DNA of 64,000 bases. It comes from Alphaproteobacteria bacterium. GTDB lineage: Bacteria; Pseudomonadota; Alphaproteobacteria; UBA828. Shown one piece after another: positions 11,255 through 22,654 of this stretch (the first letter of the stretch is position 1; every line of letters starts with the position of its first letter). A program made the position numbers and the translations under genes. The stretch is taken from positions 1-64,000 of the forward strand of contig WTGU01000069.1 in assembly GCA_011523425.1 (NCBI GenBank), given 5' to 3'. A model generated the notes under the pieces. The model did not search any database, was not told where the DNA came from, and was given only the letters and a program-made list of their open reading frames with translations.

Positions 11255-12271
11255 CTAGAGGGGCGCCGGCCCCGGCAGGGCGACGTCGATCGAGCGATAG
11301 GGCGTGGACCCGCTGGTCAGCCGCTTGGTCTCGCGCGGCGCGTGCCCGAAATGCTGGCGATAGGACTTCGAGAAGTGCGAGGCCGAGACGAAGCCCGTGG
11401 CCAGCGCCACGTTCGTCACCGACATGCAGGTCTGCTGCAGCAGGGCGCGCGCCCGGTTCAGCCGCATGTCCAGGTAGTAGCGGCTGGGCGTGCAGTTCAG
11501 GTACTTCAGGAACAGCCTCTCGATCTGGCGGGTGGAGAGCCCGACCTCGCGGGCGAGCTCCGCCTGGCTCAGCGGCGCCTCGATATGCTCCGACATCAGG
11601 TTGATGCTGGAGAGCAGCCTGGGCTGGCTGACCGCGAGGCGGAGGCGCAGCGCCATCCTCTGGTGGTCGTCCTCGCCCCTGATCCGCTCGCACACCAGCC
11701 CCTCCGAGACCGCCGCGGCCAGCTCGTAGCCGTGGTCGCGGCTGATGAAGCTCAGCATCATGTCCGAAGCCGCCATGCCGCCGGCGCAGGTGTAACGGTT
11801 GCGGTCGATGACGAAGATGTCCTCGCTCACGTCGATCTCGGGGAAGTCCTCGACGAAGCCCGGCAGGTTCTCCCAGTGGATCGTGCAGCGATAGCCGTCG
11901 AGCAGCCCGAGCCGGGCCAGGACGTGGCTGCCGGTGCAGAGCGCGCCGATGTTCGTGCCGCGCCGCTCGATCTGGCGCAGCCAGATGGCGAGCCGCGAGT
12001 CCTCGAAGAGGTGGGTCTCGATGCCGCCGCAGAGGAAGACGGTGGAGAGCCGCGCCGCGGCGTCCCCCATCGCGAGATCGGCCGCGACGCTGAGGCCGGC
12101 CGAGGAGGCCACGGCGGTGCCGTCCATTGAGACGGTGCGCCACTCGTAGAGCGTGCGGCCGCTGACGTAGTTCGCGAGCCGCAGCGGCTCGATCGCGCTC
12201 GAGAGCGCGCCGAGCGAGAACTTCGGGACCATCAGGAAGCCGAACTGGGAGCCGGGGTCGGTGGTCTGCAT
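11255..12271 (-). CDS. GlxA-family transcriptional regulator (DJ-1/PfpI-like + AraC HTH)
   Basis: The N-terminal ~190 residues are a DJ-1/PfpI-like domain (FGFLMVPKFSLGALSSAIEP, GALCTGSHVLARLGLL, CAGGMAASDMML). The C-terminal ~100 residues are an AraC double helix-turn-helix (LAREVGLSTRQIERLF, NVALATGFVSASHFSKSY). This is the layout of GbdR, CdhR and ArgR, several of which control betaine, carnitine or amino-acid catabolism. It lies upstream of the corrinoid operon on the same strand, and a site of the expected type sits between them, so it probably activates that operon. ATG at 12271 was chosen; an upstream GTG at 12316 would add 15 residues, and neither has a strong ribosome site. Confidence 0.85.
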   Translation of the reverse strand: MQTTDPGSQFGFLMVPKFSLGALSSAIEPLRLANYVSGRTLYEWRTVSMDGTAVASSAGLSVAADLAMGDAAARLSTVFLCGGIETHLFEDSRLAIWLRQIERRGTNIGALCTGSHVLARLGLLDGYRCTIHWENLPGFVEDFPEIDVSEDIFVIDRNRYTCAGGMAASDMMLSFISRDHGYELAAAVSEGLVCERIRGEDDHQRMALRLRLAVSQPRLLSSINLMSEHIEAPLSQAELAREVGLSTRQIERLFLKYLNCTPSRYYLDMRLNRARALLQQTCMSVTNVALATGFVSASHFSKSYRQHFGHAPRETKRLTSGSTPYRSIDVALPGPAPL

Positions 12272-12445
12272 GGCATCGCCGCCGGTGAGGCGCCTCCCTG
12301 CGGCGTCGCTTGGCACACGAACGCCGCTCGTGCGTGACCTCTGTTCAAATTACGACACCGAGCGGCGGATAGGGCAACAGGATTCTCGCGCCGCGCTGTT
12401 CCTCGGCGACCGGCGCGCGGAAGGCGCCCGGAGTGGGCGGAGAGG

Positions 12446-13444
12446 TCAGGCGTTGACGTCGACCACGACGCGGCCGCGCACGCCGCCCGCGAGGATCTCC
12501 TCGCCCTGCTCCACCACCTCGGCGAGCGGGATGACCTCGGTCATCGCCGCGAGGGCCGAGCCCGGCAGGTCGCGGGCGAGCCGCTGCCACGCTTCCCGGC
12601 GCGGCGCGGGCGGGCACATGACCGAATCGATGCCGAGCAGGCTCACGCCGCGCAGGATGAACGGCATGACCGTAGTCTTCAGCCCCGCGCCGCCGGCGAG
12701 CCCGCAGGCCGCGACCGCGCCGCCGTAGCGCACCTCGGCGAGCACGTGGGCCAGCATCGCGCCGCCCACCGTGTCGACGGCGCCGGCCCAGTGCTCGGAG
12801 AGCAGCGGCTTCTCCGGCGCCTCGGCGCGGGCGCCGCGGGGCAGCACCTCGTGCGCACCGAGACCGGTAAGGTAGTCGCGGCACTCGTCGGCGCGGCCGG
12901 TGATGGCGACGGCCTCGTGGCCGAGGCGGGCAAGAAGGGCGACGGCGACGCTGCCGACGCCACCGGCGGCACCGGTGACGGCGACGGGGCCCGCGCCTGC
13001 GGCAACGCCCGCCCGCTCGAGCGCGATGACGCAGAGCATCGCGGTGAAGCCTGCCGTGCCGATGGCCGCCGCCCACTTGGTGTCGCAGCCCTCGGGCAGC
13101 GGCTCCAGCCACTTGGCCGGCACCCGCGCCCGTTGCGCGAGCCCGCCGGGGTGCCGCTCGCCGACGCCCCAGCCGGTGAGTACCACGGCCTGCCCCGGCG
13201 CGAAGTCGGGCGACTCGCTGCTTTCGACCGTGCCGGCGAAGTCGATGCCGGCGGTCATCGGCGGCCGCCTGATGATCGGCGCGCGCCCGGTGAGGGCCAG
13301 GCCGTCCTTGTAGTTCAGGCAGGAATAGTCGATCCGCACCGTGACCTCGCCCTCCGGCAGGTCGGCCTCGGTGAGGGTCCTGATCCCGGCGACGGTCTCA
13401 CCGTCCTGCCGATCGACGACAAGGGCTCTGTAGCTGTCTGACAT
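12446..13444 (-). CDS. acuI: Acryloyl-CoA reductase / YhdH-type quinone oxidoreductase
   Basis: This 332-residue NADPH-dependent medium-chain reductase resembles AcuI/YhdH: YRALVVDRQDGETVAG at the N terminus, LNYKDGLALTGR, and the dinucleotide motif VTGAAGGVGSVAVALLARLG. AcuI reduces acryloyl-CoA to propionyl-CoA, which matters in DMSP use and for detoxifying acrylate in marine Alphaproteobacteria; whether this copy has that role is inference. The ATG at 13444 starts the family N terminus; the longer open frame upstream lies in the divergent promoter region before thrS. It is transcribed away from thrS and shows no operon partner. Confidence 0.87.
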   Translation of the reverse strand: MSDSYRALVVDRQDGETVAGIRTLTEADLPEGEVTVRIDYSCLNYKDGLALTGRAPIIRRPPMTAGIDFAGTVESSESPDFAPGQAVVLTGWGVGERHPGGLAQRARVPAKWLEPLPEGCDTKWAAAIGTAGFTAMLCVIALERAGVAAGAGPVAVTGAAGGVGSVAVALLARLGHEAVAITGRADECRDYLTGLGAHEVLPRGARAEAPEKPLLSEHWAGAVDTVGGAMLAHVLAEVRYGGAVAACGLAGGAGLKTTVMPFILRGVSLLGIDSVMCPPAPRREAWQRLARDLPGSALAAMTEVIPLAEVVEQGEEILAGGVRGRVVVDVNA

Positions 13445-13529
13445 CGTGCGCTCCCACCCCGCATTGCCTAACGCCGTCTCAATATCCGCCCGCGCGGGGT
13501 CAGGCAACCGTGGCGGGCACCCGCCCGCC

Positions 13530-13557
13530 TTGACAGGCGAAGCGCCGCGGCTAGAGT
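13530..13557 (+). promoter_or_regulatory. Predicted promoter of thrS-infC
   Basis: A perfect -35 TTGACA (13530-13535) is followed after 16 bases by TAGAGT (13552-13557), four of six matching the -10 consensus. The spacing suits a housekeeping sigma promoter. It lies 41 bases before the thrS start in the short divergent gap from acuI. No experimental start is known. Confidence 0.55.
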
Positions 13558-13598
13558 GCCGCGACTTTCGCGCAAACTGAGGACTCGACGCCGCCGCA

Positions 13599-15539
13599 AT
13601 GCCGACACTTTCGTTGCCGGACGGCGCGGCGCGCTCGTTCGATGCCCCCGTCACCGGCGCCGACCTCGCGGCAGCGATCGGGCCCGGACTCGCCAAGGCG
13701 GCCCTCCTCGTCGAGGTCGATGGCGAGCTGCGCGATCTCTCCCGCCCCATCGAGGAGGACGCAGCGGTGCGCGTGATCACCGCGCGCGATACGGACGCGC
13801 TCGAGGTCATCCGCCACGACGCCGCCCACCTGCTGGCGGAGGCGGTCAAGGAGCTCTACCCCGACGTCCAGGTGACCATCGGCCCGGCCATCGAGGACGG
13901 CTTCTACTACGACTTCGCCCGCGACGAGCCCTTCACGCCCGCCGACCTGGAGCGGATCGAGGCCCGCATGGCCGAGATCAAGGCGCGCGACGAGACCGTG
14001 GCCCGCGAGGAATGGGCGCGCGACGACGCGGTGAAGATGTTCGAGGGCATGGGCGAGCACTACAAGGCGGAGCTGATCGCCGCGATCCCCGACGGTGAGC
14101 CCATCACCCTCTACCGCCAGGGCGGCTTCGTCGATCTCTGCCGCGGCCCCCACCTGCCGTCGACCGGCAGGGTGGGCGCCTTCAAGCTCCTCAAGGTCGC
14201 CGGCGCCTACTGGCGGGGCGATGCCCGCAACGAGATGCTGCAGCGCATCTACGGCACGGCCTGGCCCGACGACAAGCAGCTCAAGGCCTATCTGCACCGC
14301 CTGGAGGAGGCCGAGAAGCGCGACCACCGGCGGCTCGGACGCGAGATGGGCCTCTTCCACTTCCAGGAGGAGGCGCCAGGCGCCGCCTTCTGGCATCCCA
14401 AGGGCTGGACGCTCTTCCGCACGCTCGTCGACTACATGCGGATTCGGCAGGACCGTGCCGGCTACCAGGAGGTGAGCACACCCGACATGATGGACAGCGT
14501 GCTCTGGGAGGCCTCCGGCCACTGGCAGACCTTCCGCGAGCACATGTTCACCTCGCAGACCGAGGACGGCCGGCACTACGCGGTCAAGCCGATGAACTGC
14601 CCCGGCCACGTGCAGGTCTACAAGCGCGGCATCAAGAGCTACCGCGACCTGCCGCTGCGCATCTCGGAGTTCGGCAAGGTCCACCGCTACGAGCCGTCGG
14701 GCGCGCTGCACGGCCTGCTCAGGGTGCGCGCCTTCAGCCAGGACGATGCCCACATCTTTTGCACGCCGGAGCAGACCGAGGCGGAGTGCCGGGGCGTCAC
14801 CGAGCTCTGCCTCGACATCTACCGCGACTTCGGCTTCGAGGACGTGCAGATCAAGTTCGCCGACCGGCCGCCCAAGCGGATCGGCGCAGACGAGGTGTGG
14901 GACCAACTCGAGGCGGCGCTCATGGGCGCGCTCGAGAGCATGGGGATCGACTACAGCCACAACCCCGGCGAGGGCGCGTTCTACGGGCCGAAGCTCGAGT
15001 TCGTGCTGCGCGACGCCATCGGCCGCGAATGGCAGTGCGGCACGCTCCAGGTCGATCTCAACCTGCCGGAGCGCCTCGACGCCACCTATGTCGGCGAGGA
15101 CGGCCAGCGGCACCGGCCGGTGATGCTGCACCGGGCGCTGTTCGGCTCCCTCGAGCGCTTCATCGGCATCCTGCTGGAGCATTACGGCGGCCACCTGCCG
15201 CTCTGGCTGTCGCCGACCCATGCCGTGGTGGCGACCATCACCGACCAGTGCGCCGACTATGCGCAGGCCGTGGCCGCGCGGCTCGGCGATGCCGGGCTTC
15301 GCGTCGACGCCGACCTGCGCAACGAGAAGATCGGCTACAAGGTGCGCGAGCACAGCGCGGCCAAGGTCCCGCTCATCCTCGCCGTGGGCGCGCGGGAGGC
15401 CGAGGCCGGCACCGTCTCGGTGCGCCGGCTCGGCTCCAGGGATCAAGAAAATCTTGCGCTCGACGAGGCCGTCGCTAGGATTCGCCGGGAGGTGGCCGGC
15501 CCGCTCGGCGGTACGGCCGTGCAGGAGGGCACGGGCTGA
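13599..15539 (+). CDS. thrS: Threonyl-tRNA synthetase
   Basis: The 646-residue class II synthetase charges tRNA-Thr. Domains in order are TGS (residues 1-60), the editing domain with [10 protein letters not shown] (an HxxxH zinc pair) and IEDGFYYDF, the catalytic core with [10 protein letters not shown] (zinc Cys) and [16 protein letters not shown] (motif 2), and the C-terminal anticodon-binding domain ([19 protein letters not shown]). Length and start match the family. It begins the thrS-infC-rpmI-rplT-pheS-pheT block. Confidence 0.97.
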   Translation: MPTLSLPDGAARSFDAPVTGADLAAAIGPGLAKAALLVEVDGELRDLSRPIEEDAAVRVITARDTDALEVIRHDAAHLLAEAVKELYPDVQVTIGPAIEDGFYYDFARDEPFTPADLERIEARMAEIKARDETVAREEWARDDAVKMFEGMGEHYKAELIAAIPDGEPITLYRQGGFVDLCRGPHLPSTGRVGAFKLLKVAGAYWRGDARNEMLQRIYGTAWPDDKQLKAYLHRLEEAEKRDHRRLGREMGLFHFQEEAPGAAFWHPKGWTLFRTLVDYMRIRQDRAGYQEVSTPDMMDSVLWEASGHWQTFREHMFTSQTEDGRHYAVKPMNCPGHVQVYKRGIKSYRDLPLRISEFGKVHRYEPSGALHGLLRVRAFSQDDAHIFCTPEQTEAECRGVTELCLDIYRDFGFEDVQIKFADRPPKRIGADEVWDQLEAALMGALESMGIDYSHNPGEGAFYGPKLEFVLRDAIGREWQCGTLQVDLNLPERLDATYVGEDGQRHRPVMLHRALFGSLERFIGILLEHYGGHLPLWLSPTHAVVATITDQCADYAQAVAARLGDAGLRVDADLRNEKIGYKVREHSAAKVPLILAVGAREAEAGTVSVRRLGSRDQENLALDEAVARIRREVAGPLGGTAVQEGTG

Positions 15540-15606
15540 TGCAGCGTCCCAGCGCCCGTGCGGCTGCCGGCAGCCGGGGACGCACCACGACGAAGGGAGC
15601 CAGGGG

Positions 15607-16143
15607 ATAGCGAGACATCCGGTCGCGGCACCGCCGACGCGCGAAGGACCACGCGTCAACGATGACATTCTGGCGGCAAGTGTCCGCCTGATCGATCAGA
15701 ACGGAGGGCAGGTCGGCGTCGTCGCCGTGGAACGTGCCCTGGAGCTCGCCGACGAGGTCGGCCTCGACCTGGTCGAGGTGGCGCCGGAGGCGGAGCCGCC
15801 GGTCTGCAAGCTGCTCGACTTCGGCAAGTACAAGTACGAGGCCCAGAAGAAGGCCAGCGAAGCCCGCAAGAAGCAGAAGACCATCGATATCAAGGAGGTC
15901 AAGTTCCGGCCCGGTATCGACGAGGCCGACTACGAGGTGAAGCTGCGCAACATCCGCCGCTTCCTCGACGTGGGCGACAAGGTCAAGGTGACCATGCGCT
16001 TTCGCGGGCGCGAGATGGTCCACCAGGATATCGGCATGAACGTGCTCATGCGCGTGCGCGACGATCTCGGCGAGCTGGCGAAGATCGAGCAGCTGCCGAA
16101 GATGGAGGGCCGCCAGATGACCATGGTGATGGCCCGCAGGTAG
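15607..16143 (+). CDS. infC: Translation initiation factor IF-3, with predicted ATA start codon
   Basis: IF3 binds the 30S subunit and checks initiator codons. The conserved N terminus ([14 protein letters not shown]), the linker ([20 protein letters not shown]) and the C-terminal domain are present. No in-frame ATG, GTG or TTG precedes GPRVND near the gene; the codon at the right distance is ATA at 15607, behind the purine-rich GGGAGCCAGGGG. Bacterial infC genes typically start with ATT, ATC or ATA, which lets IF3 repress its own translation (established for E. coli). The frame remains open back into thrS, but the next in-frame ATG is at 15220, deep inside that gene. The product is 178 residues. 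Confidence 0.9.
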   Translation: MARHPVAAPPTREGPRVNDDILAASVRLIDQNGGQVGVVAVERALELADEVGLDLVEVAPEAEPPVCKLLDFGKYKYEAQKKASEARKKQKTIDIKEVKFRPGIDEADYEVKLRNIRRFLDVGDKVKVTMRFRGREMVHQDIGMNVLMRVRDDLGELAKIEQLPKMEGRQMTMVMARR

Positions 16144-16346
16144 CCGCACCGCGACGAGCCTTCGCCCCGCGCCCGCGGGGTGACGGCGGCGGGGTTCCAT
16201 CGAGATGGCGAGAGAGGCAGCGGGCGCAGCCGGCGCCGCCTGCACGCTGCCGCTTCGGCTCTTGAATCCGGCCGACACACCGAGTACAAGAGCGCGCGCC
16301 CGGCGCCCCTCATCCTTCGAGAAGTGACGAGACACGCGAGACGCCC

Positions 16347-16544
16347 ATGTCCAAGCTCAAGACCAAGAGCAGCGCCAAGAAGCGGTTCTCCGCCACGGGG
16401 CGCGGCAAGCTTCGCCGGCGCGCGGCCTTTCACAGCCATAATCTGACCAAGCGCGCCAAGAAGGTGAAGCGCAACCAGCGCACCTCGCGGGCGCTCTCGG
16501 CGGCGGACGCGGCGATCGTGCGGCCCTTCCTGCCCTATCTCTGA
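16347..16544 (+). CDS. rpmI: 50S ribosomal protein L35
   Basis: The 65-residue basic protein starts [18 protein letters not shown] and ends VRPFLPYL, matching bacterial L35 in length and sequence. It lies between infC (203 bases upstream) and rplT (19 bases downstream), the universal order. The 203-base gap after infC could hold a leader or an internal promoter; I could not define either. Confidence 0.97.
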   Translation: MSKLKTKSSAKKRFSATGRGKLRRRAAFHSHNLTKRAKKVKRNQRTSRALSAADAAIVRPFLPYL

Positions 16545-16563
16545 GCGCGGCGGAGGAACTCCC

Positions 16564-16929
16564 ATGGCACGGGTAAAGCGGGGCGTGACCACCCACGCCC
16601 GGCACAAGAAGGTGCTGAAGATGGCCCGCGGCTATCGCGGGCGGGGCAACTCCAGCTACCGCGTGGCGCTGGGGCGGGTCGAGAAGGCGCTGCAATACGC
16701 CTACCGCGACCGCCGCACCCGCAAGCGCCGCTTCCGGGCGCTATGGATCCAGCGCATCAACGCCGCCGCCCGCGAGCACGGGCTCACCTATTCGCAGCTC
16801 ATGCACGGGCTGGCGCTGGCCGAGGTGGAGGTGGACCGCAAGGTGCTCGCCGACCTCGCCGTGCGCGAGCCGGCGGCGTTCGCGGCCGTCGTCGAGCAGG
16901 CGCGGAGCGCCCACGGCCAGACCGGCTGA
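16564..16929 (+). CDS. rplT: 50S ribosomal protein L20
   Basis: L20 is a primary 23S rRNA-binding assembly protein. The 121-residue product begins [19 protein letters not shown] and contains [18 protein letters not shown] and the C-terminal globular region. In E. coli L20 also represses rpmI-rplT translation; no clear operator structure is visible by eye here. GGAGGAACTCCC lies just upstream of its ATG. Confidence 0.97.
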   Translation: MARVKRGVTTHARHKKVLKMARGYRGRGNSSYRVALGRVEKALQYAYRDRRTRKRRFRALWIQRINAAAREHGLTYSQLMHGLALAEVEVDRKVLADLAVREPAAFAAVVEQARSAHGQTG

Positions 16930-16972
16930 TCGGCCGCCGCGGCGGCGGGACACGGCCGTCGGAGAAGGCTCC

Positions 16973-18049
16973 TTGGAAGACCTCCACGCCCTGGAAGAGC
17001 GGATGCTGGCGCAGATCGCCGACGCCGGCGATCTGCCCGCGCTGGAGCAGGCCCGTGTCGCCGCGCTCGGCAAGCGCTCGCCGCTGACCCAGGCGATGAA
17101 GGGACTGGGCGGCCTCGACGTCGATGCCCGCAAGGAGGCCGGGGTCCGGCTCAACCGGATCAAACGCAGGCTCGGCGACGCCGTCGAGGCGCGGCGCGGG
17201 GCGCTGGAGCGCGCCGCGCTGGACGAGCGGCTCGCGACCGAGCGGGTCGACGTCACCCTGCCGCCCCGGCCCGAGGGCGAGGGCGCCGTTCATCCCGTCG
17301 GCCAAGTGCTGGACGAGCTGATCGCGATCCTGGCGGACATGGGCTTCCGCGTCGCCGACGGGCCGGACATCGAGGACGACTTCCACAACTTCACGGCGCT
17401 CAACATCCCGCCGGAGCATCCGGCGCGGCAGATGCACGATACCTTCTACTTCCGCGCCGACGAGGCGGGCGAGCGCATGCTGCTCCGCACCCATACCTCG
17501 CCGGTCCAGATCCGCCACATGCAGGCCGAGCCGCCGCCCCACCGGATCATCGCGCCGGGCCGCACCTACCGCTGCGACTACGACATGACCCACACCCCGA
17601 TGTTCCATCAGATCGAGGGGCTGGTGATCGACGAGAGCACCCACATGGGCCATCTCAAGGGCTGCCTGATCGACCTGGCGCGCGCCTTCTTCGAGGTGGA
17701 CGACCTGCCGGTGCGCTTCCGCCCGAGCTACTTCCCCTTCACCGAGCCGTCCGCCGAGATGGACATCGGCTGCTCGCGCGAAGGGGGCGGCTTGCGGATC
17801 GGCCACGGCGCCGACTGGATGGAGATCCTGGGCTGCGGCATGGTGCACCCGAAGGTGCTGGAGATCGTCGGCCTCGATCCCGCGCGCTACCAGGGCTTCG
17901 CCTTCGGCATCGGCGTCGAGCGCCCGGCGATGCTGAAGTACGGCATTCCCGACCTGCGCAGCTTCTTCGACGCCGACCTGCGCTGGCTGCGCCACTACGG
18001 CTTCGCGCCCTTCGACGTCCCCAGCCTGGCCGCGGGACTGAGCGCGTGA
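16973..18049 (+). CDS. pheS: Phenylalanyl-tRNA synthetase alpha subunit
   Basis: PheS is the catalytic subunit of the alpha2beta2 enzyme. The 358-residue protein has an N-terminal coiled coil and a class II core with [35 protein letters not shown] and the motif 3 region [16 protein letters not shown]. The start is a TTG at 16973 preceded by GGAGAAGG; the next ATG is at residue 11 and would trim the coiled coil. The stop overlaps the pheT start in GTGA. Confidence 0.96.
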   Translation: MEDLHALEERMLAQIADAGDLPALEQARVAALGKRSPLTQAMKGLGGLDVDARKEAGVRLNRIKRRLGDAVEARRGALERAALDERLATERVDVTLPPRPEGEGAVHPVGQVLDELIAILADMGFRVADGPDIEDDFHNFTALNIPPEHPARQMHDTFYFRADEAGERMLLRTHTSPVQIRHMQAEPPPHRIIAPGRTYRCDYDMTHTPMFHQIEGLVIDESTHMGHLKGCLIDLARAFFEVDDLPVRFRPSYFPFTEPSAEMDIGCSREGGGLRIGHGADWMEILGCGMVHPKVLEIVGLDPARYQGFAFGIGVERPAMLKYGIPDLRSFFDADLRWLRHYGFAPFDVPSLAAGLSA

Positions 18050-20454
18050 AGTTCACCCTCTCCTGGCTGAAGACGCATCTGGAGACGGAGGCGTCGGTGG
18101 ACGAGATCGCGGCGACGCTCACCGCCATCGGCCTCGAGGTGGAGCAGGTGCGGCGGCCGGGCGACGAGCTCGCCGCCTTCACCGTCGCCCACGTGGTCGA
18201 GGCGCGGCCGCATCCGAACGCCGACAAGCTCAGGCTCTGCGTGGTCGATACCGGAGCCGAGCGGGTGGAAGTGGTCTGCGGCGCGCCCAACGCGCGCACC
18301 GGCATGAAGGGCGTCTTCGTGCCGCCCGGCACCACCATCCCGGGCACCGGCATGGTCCTCAAGAAGGCGAAAATCAGGGGCGTCGAGAGCTGCGGCATGC
18401 TCTGCTCCGAGAGCGAGATGGGCCTGAGCGACGAGCACGAGGGGATCATCGAGCTGGAGCCGGATGCGCCGGTGGGCCAGCCCTTCGCGGAAGTCATGGG
18501 GCTGGACGACCCGCTCTTCGACATCGCCATCACGCCCAATCGGGGTGATTGCCTCGGCGTGCGCGGCATCGCCCGCGACCTCGCGGCGGCGGGCCTCGGC
18601 CACCTTAGGGAAGCCGGGATCGAGCCGGTCGCCGGCGCCTTCACGAGCCCGATCGGCGTCTCGCTCGACTTCCCGGGCGACGGGCCCGCCCCCTGCCCGC
18701 TCTTCCTCGGCCGCCACATACGCGACGTGCGCAACTGCGAGAGCCCCCGCTGGCTCAAGGAGCGGCTCGCCTCGGTGGGCCTGCGCCCGATCTCGGCGCT
18801 GGTCGATCTCACCAACTTCCTCACTCTCGACCGCAACCGCCCGGTGCACGTCTTCGACGCCGGCAAGGTGAGCGGCGACATCTGGCTCCGCCTCGGCCAG
18901 GGCGGCGCACGCTTCGACGCGCTCAACGGCAAGGAATACGTGCTCGACGACGAGATGTGCGCCATCGGCGACGGCAGCGGCGTGATCAGCCTCGCGGGCG
19001 TCATGGGCGGCGAGGCCACCGGCTGCACGATGGAGACGACGGAGGTCTTCATCGAGATCGCGCTCTTCGACCCCGTCCGCACCGCCGCGACGGGCCGGGC
19101 CTTCAATCTCGAGAGCGACGCCCGCTATCGCTTCGAGCGCGGCGTCGACCCCGCCTTTGCCCGGCCCGGCATGGAGCTGATGACCCGTCTCGTGATCGAG
19201 CTCTGCGGCGGCGAGGCGAGCGAGATCGTCGTCGCCGGCGAGGAGCCCGCCTGGCGGCGCGAGATCGCCTTTCGCCCCTCCCGTGTGCGCGCGCTCGGCG
19301 GCGTCGACAGCGCAGCGGCGGAATCGGTCGCCGTGCTCAGGGCGCTCGGCTTCGCCTGCGCCAAGCGGGAGGACGACCTGGTCGCGGTCGCGCCGCCCTC
19401 CTGGCGGGGTGACGTGGCGGGCGAGGCGGATCTGGTGGAGGAGGTGCTGCGGATCGCGGGTTTCGACCGGATCCCGGCGGTCTCGCTCGCCCGGCCGGCA
19501 GCCGAACGGAGCCGCCCGGCACTCTCGCCGACGCGCCGCCGGCTTGGCGCCATGCGCCGCACGCTGGCGGCACGCGGCATGTTCGAGGCGGTGACCTGGT
19601 CCTTCATGCCGCGCGGGCACGCCGCCCTCTTCGGCGGCGGCGGGGACGCGCTGATGCTTGCGAACCCGATCAACGCCGAGCTCGATTCCATGCGCCCCTC
19701 GATCCTGCCCAACCTGATCGAGGCCTGCCGGCGCAACGCCGACCGCGGCGCGGGCGATGCGGCGCTCTTCGAGGCGGGGCCGGTCTACGCCGGCACACGA
19801 CCGGAGGACCAGCGGACCTCCGTCGCCGGCGTGCGCGCACTCGCCGCGGTGCCGCGCAACTGGCACGGACCGGCGCGGCCGGTGGACCCCTTCGACGCCA
19901 AGGCCGATGCGCTCGCCGCACTCGGCGCGGCCGGCGTCTCGCTCGCCGGCCTCCAGACCAGGGCGGAAGGCCCGGACTGGTACCACCCCGGCCGGGTCGG
20001 CACCCTTGCGCTGGGGCGCACCGCGCTCGCCTCGTTCGGCGAGCTGCATCCGGGCGTGCTCGCGGCGCTCGGCGCCGAAGGGCCGATGGTGGGCTTCGAG
20101 GTCGCCATGGACGCGCTTCCCCGGCCGAAGGCGAAGGCCACGCGGGCGCGGCCGATGCTCACCGCCTCGGACTATCCGGCGGCGGAGCGCGACTTCGCCT
20201 TCATTCTCGACGGCGACGTCCCGGCCGCGGAGGTGGAGCGTGCCGCCCGCAGTGCCGAGAAGGCGCTGATCAAGCGGGTCACGGTGTTCGATCTCTATGC
20301 CGGGCCGGGCATCGACGCGGACAAGAAGTCGCTTGCGATCACGGTCCGCCTCGAAGCCCCGGATCGCACGCTGACCGATCCGGAAATCGACGCGGCGGCC
20401 GCGAAGATCGTCGCCAACGTGGCGAAGATCACCGGCGGCGTGCTGCGCGGCTGA
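18046..20454 (+). CDS. pheT: Phenylalanyl-tRNA synthetase beta subunit
   Basis: The 802-residue subunit has the expected domains: an N-terminal EMAP-like tRNA-binding OB fold (residues ~40-150), B3/B4 editing domain, B5, a catalytic-like core and the C-terminal FDX-ACB anticodon domain ([17 protein letters not shown] onward). It starts with GTG overlapping the pheS stop by 4 bases, indicating translational coupling. Confidence 0.97.
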   Translation: MKFTLSWLKTHLETEASVDEIAATLTAIGLEVEQVRRPGDELAAFTVAHVVEARPHPNADKLRLCVVDTGAERVEVVCGAPNARTGMKGVFVPPGTTIPGTGMVLKKAKIRGVESCGMLCSESEMGLSDEHEGIIELEPDAPVGQPFAEVMGLDDPLFDIAITPNRGDCLGVRGIARDLAAAGLGHLREAGIEPVAGAFTSPIGVSLDFPGDGPAPCPLFLGRHIRDVRNCESPRWLKERLASVGLRPISALVDLTNFLTLDRNRPVHVFDAGKVSGDIWLRLGQGGARFDALNGKEYVLDDEMCAIGDGSGVISLAGVMGGEATGCTMETTEVFIEIALFDPVRTAATGRAFNLESDARYRFERGVDPAFARPGMELMTRLVIELCGGEASEIVVAGEEPAWRREIAFRPSRVRALGGVDSAAAESVAVLRALGFACAKREDDLVAVAPPSWRGDVAGEADLVEEVLRIAGFDRIPAVSLARPAAERSRPALSPTRRRLGAMRRTLAARGMFEAVTWSFMPRGHAALFGGGGDALMLANPINAELDSMRPSILPNLIEACRRNADRGAGDAALFEAGPVYAGTRPEDQRTSVAGVRALAAVPRNWHGPARPVDPFDAKADALAALGAAGVSLAGLQTRAEGPDWYHPGRVGTLALGRTALASFGELHPGVLAALGAEGPMVGFEVAMDALPRPKAKATRARPMLTASDYPAAERDFAFILDGDVPAAEVERAARSAEKALIKRVTVFDLYAGPGIDADKKSLAITVRLEAPDRTLTDPEIDAAAAKIVANVAKITGGVLRG

Positions 20455-20492
20455 CCGCGCGGCGGCGCCGGCGCAGGAGTGGGGCCGCGGCC

Positions 20493-22295
20493 ATGAGCGA
20501 GCTGGCGCGCATCCGCAACGTCGCGATCATCGCCCATATCGACCACGGGAAGTCGACCCTCGCCGACCGGCTGATCGAGCGCTGCGGTGGCCTGCAGAAG
20601 CGCGAGATGACGAGCCAGGTGCTCGATTCGATGGAGCTCGAGCGCGAGCGCGGGATCACCATCAAGGCGCAGACGGTGCGCCTCGCCCATCGCGGCGCCG
20701 ACGGCACCGAGCATGTGGTCAACCTGGTCGACACGCCCGGCCACGTGGACTTCTCCTACGAGGTGAGCCGCTCGCTCGCCGCCTGCGAGGGCTCGCTGCT
20801 GGTGGTCGACGCCACCCAGGGTGTCGAGGCGCAGACGCTCGCCAACGCCTACCAGGCGGTGGACCACGACCACGAGATCGTGCCCGTGCTCAACAAGATG
20901 GACCTGGCGTCGGCCGAGCCGGAGCGGGTGAAGCGGCAGATCGAGGACGTCATCGGCATCGATGCGGCCGGCGCGCTCGAGATCTCGGCCAAGACCGGGC
21001 AGGGGATCGAGGCCCTGCTGGACGCGCTCGTCACCCGCCTGCCGGCGCCCGAGGGCGACGAGGACGCACCGCTCACGGCGCTGCTGGTGGACAGCTGGTA
21101 CGACCCCTATCTCGGCGTGGTGATCCTGGTGCGCGTCCTGCACGGGCGGCTCACGCCGCGCATGAAGATCAGGATGATGGCGTCGGGCGCCGAACACGAG
21201 GTCGAGCGGGTCGGCGTGTTCACGCCGAAGAAGACGCTGGTGAAGAGCCTCGGGCCGGGCGAAATCGGCTTCATCACCGCGGCCATCAAGGACGTGGCCG
21301 ATACCGAGGTTGGCGACACGATCACCGCGGTGCGGCGGCCGGCGGCGGCGGCGCTGCCGGGCTTCCGCCCCAGCGTGCCGGTGGTCTTCTGCGGCCTCTT
21401 CCCGGTCGATTCGAACGACTACGAGCGGCTGCGCGAAAGCCTCGCCAAGCTCCGCCTCAACGATTCGAGCTTCCACTACGACGCCGAGAGCTCGCCGGCG
21501 CTGGGCTTCGGCTTCCGCTGCGGCTTTCTCGGCCTGCTCCATCTCGAGATCGTGCAGGAGCGGCTGGAGCGCGAGTTCGGCCTCGACCTCGTGGCGACGG
21601 CGCCGAGCGTGGTCTATCGCGTGACGCTGACCGACGGGCAGGAGCTCTCGCTCCACAACCCGGCGGACATGCCCGACCCCACGCGCATCAAGCGCATCGC
21701 CGAGCCCTGGATCCACGCCACCATCCTGGTGCCGGACGACCACCTCGGCGGCGTGCTTGCGCTCTGCGAGGAGAAGCGCGGCATCCAGCTCGACCTGACC
21801 TATGCGGGCAACCGGGCGATGGTGATCTACCGCCTGCCGCTCAACGAGGTCGTGTTCGACTTCTACGACCGGCTGAAGTCGGTCTCGCGCGGCTACGCGA
21901 GCTTCGACTATCGCCTCGAGGAGTATCTGGAGAGCGACCTGGTCAAGCTCGCCATCATGATCAACGGCGAACCCGTGGACGCGCTGGCGTTGATCGCCCA
22001 CCGCAGCCAGGCGGAGAAGCGCGGCCGGGCGCTCTGCGTCCGCCTCAAGGAGCTGATTCCGCGCCAGCTCTTCAAGATCGCGATCCAGGCGGCGATCGGC
22101 GGCAAGATCGTGGCGCGCGAGACGGTGAGCCCCCTGCGCAAGGACGTGCTCGCGAAGTGCTACGGCGGCGACGTCTCGCGCAAGCGCAAGCTGCTGGACA
22201 AGCAGAGGAAGGGCAAGAAGCGGATGCGCCAGATCGGCAACGTCGAGATCCCGCAGGAGGCCTTCCTCGCCGCGCTGAAGATGGGCGAGTCTTAG
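20493..22295 (+). CDS. lepA: Elongation factor 4 (LepA)
   Basis: The 600-residue translational GTPase has G1 [16 protein letters not shown]3 [12 protein letters not shown] and G4 [10 protein letters not shown], followed by EF-G-like domains and the LepA-specific C terminus ([15 protein letters not shown]). EF4 acts at the ribosome under stress and in 30S biogenesis. It follows pheT by 38 bases, and GCAGGAG lies about 12 bases before the ATG. Confidence 0.97.
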   Translation: MSELARIRNVAIIAHIDHGKSTLADRLIERCGGLQKREMTSQVLDSMELERERGITIKAQTVRLAHRGADGTEHVVNLVDTPGHVDFSYEVSRSLAACEGSLLVVDATQGVEAQTLANAYQAVDHDHEIVPVLNKMDLASAEPERVKRQIEDVIGIDAAGALEISAKTGQGIEALLDALVTRLPAPEGDEDAPLTALLVDSWYDPYLGVVILVRVLHGRLTPRMKIRMMASGAEHEVERVGVFTPKKTLVKSLGPGEIGFITAAIKDVADTEVGDTITAVRRPAAAALPGFRPSVPVVFCGLFPVDSNDYERLRESLAKLRLNDSSFHYDAESSPALGFGFRCGFLGLLHLEIVQERLEREFGLDLVATAPSVVYRVTLTDGQELSLHNPADMPDPTRIKRIAEPWIHATILVPDDHLGGVLALCEEKRGIQLDLTYAGNRAMVIYRLPLNEVVFDFYDRLKSVSRGYASFDYRLEEYLESDLVKLAIMINGEPVDALALIAHRSQAEKRGRALCVRLKELIPRQLFKIAIQAAIGGKIVARETVSPLRKDVLAKCYGGDVSRKRKLLDKQRKGKKRMRQIGNVEIPQEAFLAALKMGES

Positions 22296-22308
22296 GCCCT
22301 GTGCCGGC

Positions 22309-22614
22309 TCACCAGCGGTGACGGCGGCGGCGACGCCTCCCGATCAGGAGAAGCAGCACGGCCGGCACCAGGGGAATTGCCCAGGCGGGGCCGAGCAGCA
22401 CCGGCAGCACGACGTCGGACCAGAGCCAGGGGGCGATACCCTTCTCGATGAGGGCCTGGAAGCCGACGAGGCTGTTCGCGCCCGCCCTCGCCCACAGCTC
22501 GCCCGCGCTGATCAGGCGATAGTCGCCGGCGCCCGCCCACGAGTAGACCTCGTGGCCGAACGTGGCGAGCGCCAGCAGCAGCAGCAACACCCCAACGAGC
22601 CGAACGATGATCAT
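22309..22614 (-). CDS. Small hypothetical membrane protein
   Basis: The 101-residue product has an N-terminal transmembrane segment (IIVRLVGVLLLLLALATFG), a central part with SAGELWARAGANSLVG and a second hydrophobic segment (PVLLGPAWAIPLVPAVLLLL), and ends in a run of Arg. Small two-span proteins of this pattern are common in Proteobacteria with no known function. I chose the ATG at 22614; a longer open frame would run through tRNA-Ser. It converges with lepA. Confidence 0.6.
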   Translation of the reverse strand: MIIVRLVGVLLLLLALATFGHEVYSWAGAGDYRLISAGELWARAGANSLVGFQALIEKGIAPWLWSDVVLPVLLGPAWAIPLVPAVLLLLIGRRRRRRHRW

Positions 22615-22654
22615 GCACCTATCCTCTGCACAGACAAATATGGTGCCTGGCGTA

